Source: Streptomyces rubiginosohelvolus
Lineage (GTDB): Bacteria > Actinomycetota > Actinomycetes > Streptomycetales > Streptomycetaceae
Length of the DNA stretch: 64,000 nt
Direction: 5' to 3'
Assembly (NCBI RefSeq): GCF_014649875.1
Contig: NZ_BMTW01000010.1
Coordinates: 124,001 to 188,000 of the forward strand
Position numbers and translations under genes: made by a program. Positions 57,375-64,000 of the stretch are shown here, in pieces. The notes under the pieces were generated by a model. That model was not told where the DNA came from and did no database searches. It saw only the letters and a program-made list of their open reading frames with translations. How positions within the stretch are numbered: the stretch's first letter is position 1; each line of letters opens with the position of its first letter.

Positions 57375-58988
57375 TCAGCGCCCCGATCTCGCGGGCAGCG
57401 CCTGCACGGCCTGGTCCAGTGCCTGGAGGAAACGATTGGTCGTGGCCCGGTCGCGGACCGCGAGCCGCAGCCACCGCGGCCCGAGCCCGGGGAACGTATC
57501 GCCGCGCCGGGCCGCGAAGCCCAGCAGCCGCAGCCGCTCCCGGACCTCCGCCGCCCGCTCCAGACGCACCAGCACGAACGGCCCGCGGGCCGCCTCCACC
57601 ACCTCCACCTCGCTGAACTCCGCGAGCCCGGCGAGCAGATGCGCCCGGTCCACCGTGATCCGGTCCGCCGCCTCCGCCGCCTCCACCAGCGCCCGCGGCT
57701 CCATGCACGCCTCCGCCGCCGCCAGCGCCGGTGTGGACACCGGCCACAGCGGCTGCGCCTCCGCGAGCCGCGCCACCGTCCCCGGCTCGGCCAGCACGTA
57801 ACCGATCCGCAGCCCGGCGAGCCCCCACGTCTTGGTGAGGCTGCGCAGCACCACGAGCCCCGGGATGTCCGTCCGGTCGCACAGCGCCTCGCGCTCGCCC
57901 GGCACGACGTCCATGAACGCCTCGTCGACCACCAGCGTCCGCCCCGGCCGCGCCAGCTTCTCCAGCAGGGCCGCCGGATGCAGCACGGACGTCGGGTTCG
58001 TCGGATTGCCGACCACCACGAGGTCCGCCTCTTCGGGCACCGCCGCCGGGTCGAGCCGGAAACCGTCCTCGGCCCGCAGCAGGACCCGCCCCACCTCGTG
58101 CCCGGCCGCCCGCAGCGCGGCCTCCGGCTCCGTGAACTGCGGGTGCACCACGACCGGGCGGCGGGCCGGGAGAGCCCGGGCGAGCAGGACGAACGCCTCG
58201 GCCGCGCCCGCCGTCAGCAGCACCCGCTCCACCGGCAGCCCGTGCCGGCCGGCGACCGCGGCCCGGGCGGACGACCCGTCGGGATAGGCGGCCAGCGAGG
58301 TGAGCGACGCGGCTATCCGCTCGCGCAGCCACGGGGGAGGGGTGTGGGTACGGACGTTCACGGCGAGATCGGTCAGATTCTCGCCGCGCACCTCCGCGTC
58401 GCCATGGTGCCGCAGGTCGGGCCCGGCGCTCTCGATGTCCCGCATGGGGGGATGCGTGGGGGGGTTCATGGCAGCCATGGTGAACGGGCGGGAGCCTGCC
58501 GTCACCGGTGAGGTGGAAGTTTTCCTGCCGGAAACACCGAAAGTCCCGTCGGCGGCCGGAAAACGGCGGGCCACCGCACAGGTCGCCACCCCCTTCACCG
58601 CCGCCTTCCCGCCCGGGGCGCGGGTCTTCGGCACCAGCAGTTCGTCCGCGTCGATCAGCGCGGCCGCCTCCGCGACCGACGGAGTCCCCACCGCCGCGCC
58701 CACCGCCCCCGAGGGGTGCGGCACCCGGACCGCCGCCAGCGCCCCGGCCGGATGGGTCCGCACCGGCACCCCGAGCCGGGCCGCCGCCCCCACGATTCCC
58801 GGCTCGTCCCCCTTGGCGTCGACCGTGGCCACCTCCACCACATCCGCCGGGTCCAGCCCCGCCCCGCTCAGCACCGCCTCGATCAGGGCGAACACCGCAT
58901 CGCCCGAGGCGCCCCGGCGCGCGCCGACCCCCACCACCAGACTGCGGGCGCCGGACTCCGGTCCGGGGCCGACGGAAGCTCCGGTCAT
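57375..58988 (-). CDS. cobC: CbiG C-terminal domain fused to CobC-like aminotransferase
   Basis: A 537-aa single frame. Residues 15-140 match the CbiG_C domain of cobalt-precorrin-5A hydrolase (GVGARRGASGDAVFALIEAVL, VATVDAKGDEPGI, THPAGALAAV). Residues 200-537 are a PLP decarboxylase/aminotransferase of the CobC/Rv2231c type, with NPTNPTS (328-334) and PLP K386 (SLTKTWGLAGLRIGYV). CobC makes aminopropanol phosphate for the nucleotide loop. Internal ATGs near residues 171-182 lack clear ribosome sites, so I read this as one fused protein. Confidence 0.83.
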   Translation of the reverse strand: MTGASVGPGPESGARSLVVGVGARRGASGDAVFALIEAVLSGAGLDPADVVEVATVDAKGDEPGIVGAAARLGVPVRTHPAGALAAVRVPHPSGAVGAAVGTPSVAEAAALIDADELLVPKTRAPGGKAAVKGVATCAVARRFPAADGTFGVSGRKTSTSPVTAGSRPFTMAAMNPPTHPPMRDIESAGPDLRHHGDAEVRGENLTDLAVNVRTHTPPPWLRERIAASLTSLAAYPDGSSARAAVAGRHGLPVERVLLTAGAAEAFVLLARALPARRPVVVHPQFTEPEAALRAAGHEVGRVLLRAEDGFRLDPAAVPEEADLVVVGNPTNPTSVLHPAALLEKLARPGRTLVVDEAFMDVVPGEREALCDRTDIPGLVVLRSLTKTWGLAGLRIGYVLAEPGTVARLAEAQPLWPVSTPALAAAEACMEPRALVEAAEAADRITVDRAHLLAGLAEFSEVEVVEAARGPFVLVRLERAAEVRERLRLLGFAARRGDTFPGLGPRWLRLAVRDRATTNRFLQALDQAVQALPARSGR

Positions 58989-59047
58989 CGGCGGAGTCCT
59001 GCCTTTCAGGTCATACGTCTCGGTGGTACGGGGAAGGGGGCGGGGCC

Positions 59048-59102
59048 GGTCCGTATACGAAGCACGGACCCGGGCGCGGGGAAGGGCGGCGGGAACGCCG
59101 CC
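59048..59102. promoter_or_regulatory. Divergent cobC/ZIP promoter region with two hairpins
   Basis: GGTCCGT (59048-59054)/ACGGACC (59064-59070) and GGCGGCG-GGAA-CGCCGCC (59085-59102). They lie in the 167-base gap between cobC and the ZIP transporter. I looked for the conserved B12-box of a cobalamin riboswitch and did not find it. TAGCAA (59144-59149) may be a leaderless -10 for the ZIP gene. Confidence 0.4.
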
Positions 59103-59155
59103 GGTAAGGACACCCTGAGATGCGCGGAGGGGGCCCGATCGGCTAGCAAGGCCCC

Positions 59156-59890
59156 ATGGCGGTGTTCGTCGCGCTCGGCGCGTTCCTGATGACCCTGGCC
59201 GGCGGCTGGGTCGCCCAACGCGTCACCGACCGCCGCCATCTGGTGCTCGGCCTCGCGGGCGGGCTGATGCTCGGCGTCGTCGGCCTCGACCTCCTGCCGG
59301 AGGCGATCGAGGCGGCGGGCGAGCCGGTGTTCGGGGTGCCGATGGCGCTGCTGCTCTTCGTGGGCGGCTTCCTGGTGGCCCATCTGGTCGAGCGGCTGCT
59401 CTCCGCACGCCAGGTGGCACACGGGGCGGGCGGTGGGCACCACGGCGACCGCGTACCGCAGGTGGGGCTGACGGCGGCGGCCGCGATGGTCGGCCACAGC
59501 CTGATGGACGGCATCGCGCTCGGCGCCGCCTTCCAGGTCAGCGGCTCCATGGGCGTGGCCGTCGCGCTGGCGGTGATCAGTCATGACTTCGCCGACGGAT
59601 TCAACACGTACACCCTCACCAGTCTGTACGGGAACGCCCGCCGCAAAGCGCTCCTGATGCTGTTCGCGGCCGCCGTGGCACCGGTCGTGGGCGCGGCGAC
59701 GACGCTGCTGTTCACCCTTCCGGAGGAACTGCTCGGCGGCTATCTCGGCTTCTTCGGCGGAGCCCTGCTCTACCTGGCCGCTGCGGAGATCCTTCCCGAG
59801 GCGCACCACACCCATCCCGCCCGCTCCACCCTTCTCTGCACCATCGGGGGCGTGGGCTTCATCTGGCTGGTCGTCGGCATCGCCGAGTGA
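59156..59890 (+). CDS. ZIP-family metal transporter
   Basis: A 244-aa membrane protein with about eight helices. The helix IV metal motif is AAAMVGHSLMDGIALGAAF and the helix V motif VISHDFADGFNTYTL; a His-rich loop (GGGHHGD) lies between helices III and IV. It probably imports Zn2+ or another divalent ion. Being next to cob genes raises the possibility of cobalt supply, which sequence alone cannot decide. Confidence 0.9.
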   Translation: MAVFVALGAFLMTLAGGWVAQRVTDRRHLVLGLAGGLMLGVVGLDLLPEAIEAAGEPVFGVPMALLLFVGGFLVAHLVERLLSARQVAHGAGGGHHGDRVPQVGLTAAAAMVGHSLMDGIALGAAFQVSGSMGVAVALAVISHDFADGFNTYTLTSLYGNARRKALLMLFAAAVAPVVGAATTLLFTLPEELLGGYLGFFGGALLYLAAAEILPEAHHTHPARSTLLCTIGGVGFIWLVVGIAE

Positions 59891-59997
59891 GCCACGCGTA
59901 CGCCCCGCACGTCCCGGTGCGCCGGACGCGCCGCCGCCGACCGGGCCGGAGATGCCCGCCGATACGCGGTCCGCGACGCCGGGCGGAGGTGATCCGC

Positions 59998-61356
59998 TCA
60001 CCGCGCCGGAAACGCCCGGCAGTGCTCCACGAACCGCCGGGCCACCTCGGGCGACGCGGCCCAGTGGGTGTGCAGATAGCTCGCGTGCACGCCCCGCTGG
60101 ACGTACCCCTCGACCCGCCGCTCCGGCTGGTGCATGCCCCAGGCCGGGGTGGTCCCCGCCGCCGGCTCCAGCACCGTGCGGTGGAACTCATGGCCGCGCA
60201 TCCGGGTCCCCGCCGCAGCCAGCGGGCTGTCCGAGACCGCCACCGCCTGCCGGTAGCCGAGCGTGAGGCGCTCCGACATCCCGGCCTCGGCGTCCAGCAC
60301 CCCGCACATCGGCTTCCCGTCCAGCTCCCGGGCCAGATACAGCAGCCCCGCGCACTCGGCGGCCACCGGCGCACCGCTCAGGGCCAGTTCCGTGACCGCC
60401 CGCCGCAACGGCTCGTTGGCCGACAGTTCGGGGGCGTACATCTCCGGGAACCCGCCGCCGATGACGAGCCCCGCCGTTCCCGTCGGCAGCTTCTCGTCCC
60501 GCAGCGGGTCGAAGGTCACGACCTCCGCACCGGCCGCCGCCAGCAGCTCGGCGTGCTCCGCGTACGCGAAGGTGAACGCCGCCCCGCCCGCCACGGCGAC
60601 GACGGGCTTCTCGGCGCCGGGCCCGGGGGCGTACGCCGGTGCCCACGGCTCGTCCGCCAGCGCGGGCGCCGTCCGCGCCAGCGCCATCAGCGCGTCCAGA
60701 TCGCACCCGGCGCGCACCCGCTCGCCCATGGCCCGTACGGCGTCCACCGCGTCGCTCTGCCGCTCGGCCACCGGGACCAGACCCAGATGCCGCGAGGGCG
60801 TCGCAACCTGCGGCGCCCGCCGGATCACCCCGAGCACCTGCAGCCCCGACTCGTCCAGCGCGTCCCGCAGCAGCGCCTCGTGCCGGTCCGAGGCCACCTT
60901 GTTCAGGATCACCCCGCCGATCCGCACCTCCGGATCCCACGAGGCGAACCCGTGCACCAGGGCCGCCACCGAACGGGACTGCGACGACGCGTCCACCACC
61001 AGCACCACGGGCGCCCTGAGCAGCTTGGCCACCTGCGCGGTCGACGCCAGCTCACCCTGGCCCGACGCACCGTCGTACAGCCCCATCACGCCCTCGACCA
61101 CGGCGAGGTCGCACCCCGCCGACCCGTGCGCGAAGAGCGGGGCGACGAGGTCGGTCCCGCACATGTACGCGTCGAGATTCCGGCCGGGGCGGCCCGTCGC
61201 CAGCGAGTGGTAGCCCGGATCGATGTAGTCCGGGCCGACCTTGTGCGGCGAGACGGCGAGACCGCGCGCGGCGAAGGCGGCCATCAGACCGGTGGCGACG
61301 GTGGTCTTGCCGCTGTTGGAGGCCGGAGCGGCGATGACCAGACGGGGCACACTCAC
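59998..61356 (-). CDS. cobB: Cobyrinate/hydrogenobyrinate a,c-diamide synthase
   Basis: A 452-aa CobB/CbiA: P-loop-like VIAAPASNSGKTTVATGL (residues 7-24), HKVGPDYIDPGYH, and a C-terminal class I glutamine amidotransferase domain with C335 (AAECAGLLYLA) and a late H in MRGHEFHRT. It amidates carboxyls a and c of the corrin ring. GTG 61356 overlaps the cobO stop (GTGA). Confidence 0.95.
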   Translation of the reverse strand: MSVPRLVIAAPASNSGKTTVATGLMAAFAARGLAVSPHKVGPDYIDPGYHSLATGRPGRNLDAYMCGTDLVAPLFAHGSAGCDLAVVEGVMGLYDGASGQGELASTAQVAKLLRAPVVLVVDASSQSRSVAALVHGFASWDPEVRIGGVILNKVASDRHEALLRDALDESGLQVLGVIRRAPQVATPSRHLGLVPVAERQSDAVDAVRAMGERVRAGCDLDALMALARTAPALADEPWAPAYAPGPGAEKPVVAVAGGAAFTFAYAEHAELLAAAGAEVVTFDPLRDEKLPTGTAGLVIGGGFPEMYAPELSANEPLRRAVTELALSGAPVAAECAGLLYLARELDGKPMCGVLDAEAGMSERLTLGYRQAVAVSDSPLAAAGTRMRGHEFHRTVLEPAAGTTPAWGMHQPERRVEGYVQRGVHASYLHTHWAASPEVARRFVEHCRAFPAR

Positions 61357-61952
61357 CACTCGATGCCCCTCTGGCCCTTCTGCCCCGCGTCCATCGGGTG
61401 CTTGACCTTCGACATGTCGGTCACCAGGTCGGCGGCCTCGATGAGCTTGTCGGGCGTGTTGCGGCCGGTGATCACCACATGCTGGGTGCCGGGCCGGTTC
61501 CGCATGACCTCGACGACCTCGTCGGTGTCGATCCAGCCCCAGTGCATCGGATAGGCGAACTCGTCGAGCACGTACAGCTTGTACGTCTCCGCCGCCAGGT
61601 CCCGCTTGACCTGCTCCCAGCCCTCGCGGGCCTTCTCCTCGTTGTCGAGCTGGCCGTCGCGCTGGACCCAGGACCAGCCCTCGCCCATCTTGTGCCAGTC
61701 GACGGTGCCGCCCTCGCCGCTCGCGCCCAGCACCTTCAGCGCGTTCTCCTCGCCGACCTTCCACTTCGCGGACTTCACGAACTGGAACACCCCGATCGGC
61801 CACCCCTGGTTCCAGGCCCGCAGCGCGAGCCCGAAGGCCGCCGTCGACTTGCCCTTGCCTATGCCCGTGTGGACGAACAGGAGCGGGCGGTTGCGCCGCT
61901 GACGGGTGGTGAGCCCGTCGTCCGGCACGGTGGTCGGCTGTCCCTGCGGCAT
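61353..61952 (-). CDS. cobO: Cob(I)yrinic acid a,c-diamide adenosyltransferase
   Basis: A 199-aa BtuR/CobO-type enzyme: ATP-binding TGIGKGKST (29-37), WHKMGEGWSWVQRD, YVLDEFAYPMHWGWI and NRPGTQHVVITGRN. It transfers adenosyl from ATP to the reduced corrinoid. Start ATG 61952 shares bases with the chelatase TAA (TAATG), and its stop overlaps cobB. Confidence 0.95.
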   Translation of the reverse strand: MPQGQPTTVPDDGLTTRQRRNRPLLFVHTGIGKGKSTAAFGLALRAWNQGWPIGVFQFVKSAKWKVGEENALKVLGASGEGGTVDWHKMGEGWSWVQRDGQLDNEEKAREGWEQVKRDLAAETYKLYVLDEFAYPMHWGWIDTDEVVEVMRNRPGTQHVVITGRNTPDKLIEAADLVTDMSKVKHPMDAGQKGQRGIEW

Positions 61953-63994
61953 TAAGCGGCCCTCCCGGCTGCGGTGACGTCCTTGACGAGCCCGGCGATC
62001 GAGTCGGCCCGCAGCTCGTCGAGCGTGACGGCGGTGCCTCCCAGCTCGCGGGCCAACTCCCCGGCGAGACCGAGGCGTACGTACCCCGACTCGCAGTCCA
62101 CGACCACGGATGCGGTCCCCTCCGAGCGGTGCAGCCGCCCGGCCCGCCCCGCGAGCGCCACGGGCTCCGGCCCGCCGGTGGCCCGCCCGTCCGTGACCAC
62201 GACGAGCAGGGGCCGCCGCGACGGATCGCGCAGCCGCTCCACCCGCAGCACGTCATGAGCCTTCAGCAGCCCGGCGGCCAGCGGAGTGCGACCCCCGGTC
62301 GGCAGCGACTCCAGGCGGGCGGCGGCCGCGTCCACGGACGAGGTCGGCGGCAGGGCCACCTCGGCCTCCTTGCCCCGGAAGGTCACCAGACCGACCTTGT
62401 CCCGCCGCTGGTAGGCGTCCAGCAGCAGCGACAGCACGGCCCCCTTCACCGCACTCATCCGCTGCCGGGCCGCCATCGACCCGGAGGCGTCCACGACGAA
62501 CAGCACGAGGTTGCCCTCACGCCCCTCGCGGGTCGCCTGCCGCAGATCGTCCCGGCGCACCACCAGCCCGCGCCCCGCACGCCCGCGCGCACGCTGGTGC
62601 GGGGCGGCGGCCTGCACGGTGGCGGCCAGGTGCAGCTTGGTCAGCGACCCCTCGGGCCGCCGCGCGCCGGTGGTACGGCCGTGCTCGGTACGGGCCCGGG
62701 AGCGCCGGCCCGCAGCACCTTCGCCGAGCCCCGGCACGCTGAGCATCTTCGTCCGGAACGGCTCGGCGGACGCCACCGGCTGCTGCTCACCACCGGCGGG
62801 CCGTCCGGGCGCGTCGGGCGCGCCCTCGGGGGCCGGGGACGGCGAGTCGCCCTCAGAGCCCTGGGGCGGCGTACGGTCCTCCCCGTCGGCCTGCGGCGGC
62901 ACGCCACCGCCACCGCCTCCGCCGCCGTCATCGTCCCCGCCCCCGTCGGGATCGGGCTGGTCGTCGCCGTCGCTGTTCTCCGGCGGCCCGGCCTCGTCCA
63001 GGGTCTGGTCGAGCTTGTCCTCGTCGAGGCCCGGCGCGTCGAACGGGTTGCGGCGCCGCCGGTGGGGGAGGGCCAGCAGGGCGGCCTGCCGTACGTCGTC
63101 GGCGGTGACCTCCTCGCGGCCCGCCCAGGCGGCGAGCGCGGTGGCGGTACGGGCCATGACGATGTCGGCCCGCATCCCGTCGACCTCGAACGCGGCGCAG
63201 GTGGCCGCGATCTGCCGCAGCACGCCGTCGCTCAGCACGACCCGGGGCAGCAGGACGCGCGCGGCGGCGATCCGCTCGCGCAGGGCGCCCTCTTCCTCGG
63301 CCCAGCGCGCGGCGAACCCCTCGGGGTCGTCGTCGTACGCGAGCCGGCGCCGCACGACCTCGACCCGCTCGTCGGTGTCCCGGGACGCGGAGACCTCCAC
63401 GGTCAGCCCGAACCGGTCCAGCAACTGCGGCCGCAGCTCGCCCTCCTCCGGGTTCATCGTCCCGACCAGCAGGAACCGCGCCGCATGCCGTACGGAGACG
63501 CCCTCGCGCTCGACGTACGAAGCACCCATGGCCGCCGCGTCCAGCAGCAGGTCCACCAGGTGGTCGTGGAGGAGGTTGACCTCGTCGACGTACAGGATCC
63601 CGCGATGCGCGTCGGCCAGCAGCCCCGGCTCGAACGCCTTCACGCCCTCCGAGAGCGCCCGCTCGATGTCCAGCGCCCCCACGAGCCGGTCCTCGGACGC
63701 CCCGACGGGCAGCTCCACGGTCCGCGCCGGACGCGACACCCCGGCCGCCTCCGCGTGCGGCCCATCGGGACACGCCGGATCGGGCGAGGCCGGATCACAG
63801 GAGAACCGGCACCCGGGTACGACGGGGACCTCGGGCATCAGCGCGGCGAGCGCCCGCACGGCGGTGGACTTGGCGGTCCCCTTCTCACCCCGCACGAGCA
63901 CCCCGCCGACGGCCGGACTGACGGCGTTCAGCAAGAGCCCGAGCCGCAGGTCGTCCTGCCCGACGATCGCGGTGAAGGGATACGGCGTACTCAC
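61952..63994 (-). CDS. Cobalt/magnesium chelatase AAA-VWA subunit
   Basis: A 680-aa fusion of a BchI-like AAA+ ATPase (Walker A GEKGTAKST 36-44, ILYVDEVNLLHDHLVDLLL, MNPEEGELRPQLLDRFGL) and a C-terminal BchD-like von Willebrand A domain with MIDAS DASGSM. An acidic Gly/Asp/Pro-rich linker (about 330-420, with a run of glycines) joins them. In cobalamin gene clusters this partners CobN to insert cobalt; cobN is presumably just beyond the window. GTG start 63994, 6 bases from the edge. Confidence 0.9.
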   Translation of the reverse strand: MSTPYPFTAIVGQDDLRLGLLLNAVSPAVGGVLVRGEKGTAKSTAVRALAALMPEVPVVPGCRFSCDPASPDPACPDGPHAEAAGVSRPARTVELPVGASEDRLVGALDIERALSEGVKAFEPGLLADAHRGILYVDEVNLLHDHLVDLLLDAAAMGASYVEREGVSVRHAARFLLVGTMNPEEGELRPQLLDRFGLTVEVSASRDTDERVEVVRRRLAYDDDPEGFAARWAEEEGALRERIAAARVLLPRVVLSDGVLRQIAATCAAFEVDGMRADIVMARTATALAAWAGREEVTADDVRQAALLALPHRRRRNPFDAPGLDEDKLDQTLDEAGPPENSDGDDQPDPDGGGDDDGGGGGGGGVPPQADGEDRTPPQGSEGDSPSPAPEGAPDAPGRPAGGEQQPVASAEPFRTKMLSVPGLGEGAAGRRSRARTEHGRTTGARRPEGSLTKLHLAATVQAAAPHQRARGRAGRGLVVRRDDLRQATREGREGNLVLFVVDASGSMAARQRMSAVKGAVLSLLLDAYQRRDKVGLVTFRGKEAEVALPPTSSVDAAAARLESLPTGGRTPLAAGLLKAHDVLRVERLRDPSRRPLLVVVTDGRATGGPEPVALAGRAGRLHRSEGTASVVVDCESGYVRLGLAGELARELGGTAVTLDELRADSIAGLVKDVTAAGRAA

Positions 63995-64000
63995 AAGGCC

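Noticed and set aside
58989..59155. Cobalamin riboswitch in front of the cobC fusion
   Set aside because: Hairpins are present but I could not find the conserved B12-box, and the leader is too short for the usual element.

Overview
The window looks like core chromosome of a Streptomyces species. GC content is very high with strong G/C bias at third codon positions, GTG starts and four-base stop/start overlaps (ATGA, GTGA) are common, and several genes look leaderless. From memory the gene order (ctaA, suf operon, dapD/dapA, a SoxR-type monooxygenase, ectABCD, an LAETG-anchored protein, cob genes) follows the SCO1930 to SCO1850 region of S. coelicolor. No rRNA, tRNA, CRISPR, prophage, insertion sequence or attachment site was seen.

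Layout. 1-4250: a cut-off gene, a probably metal-ligand-poor amidohydrolase, heme A synthase ctaA, and an ABC-2 exporter pair. 4370-10982: the iron-sulfur assembly operon sufR-B-D-ferredoxin-C-S-U-T with a SufR operator touching the sufR start codon, closed by a 19-bp hairpin inside which the next gene (a VOC protein) starts. 11036-17850: membrane protein, SMR pump with its TetR regulator, an HxlR-peroxiredoxin fusion divergent from an MFS pump, then convergent dapD and dapA. 17997-23700: lipoprotein, a 5'-truncated phosphoesterase, a monooxygenase behind a SoxR box, conserved hypotheticals and a double TerD protein.

23812-26994 and 41412-44588 together hold pieces of oxidative uronate/aldarate catabolism: uronate dehydrogenase, 5-dehydro-4-deoxyglucarate dehydratase, 2-oxoglutarate semialdehyde dehydrogenase and an IclR regulator. 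A matching 18-bp operator lies in front of both kdgD and the dehydrogenase, 17.5 kb apart. Between them, 28390-35123 is an organosulfur locus: LysR regulator, a Cys-Cys leader peptide, then sfnG, a DszC-like oxygenase, ssuE, sfnB and ssuD. 35173-40848 carries a hydrolase behind an iron box, a class B penicillin-binding protein and a membrane protein/histidine kinase/response regulator operon.

44620-49859 holds VOC proteins, a FrnE-like thiol oxidoreductase, a class V aminotransferase, and a MarR regulator divergent from an Old Yellow Enzyme with repeated operators between them. 49941-53371 is the ectoine/5-hydroxyectoine operon ectABCD with hairpins between its genes and a 20-bp-stem terminator. 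The end of the window has an aminotransferase, an amidohydrolase, a sortase-anchored surface protein, a CbiG_C-CobC fusion, a ZIP transporter, and the cobalamin genes cobB, cobO and a chelatase AAA/VWA subunit cut close to the window edge.

The points I would follow first are the HxlR-peroxiredoxin/MFS locus (redox cysteines in both domains, an internal ribosome-binding site, a palindrome over the divergent promoter), the split IclR uronate regulon, and the leader-peptide-controlled organosulfur operon. Assignments come from reading the sequence and remembered family features; no database search was possible.
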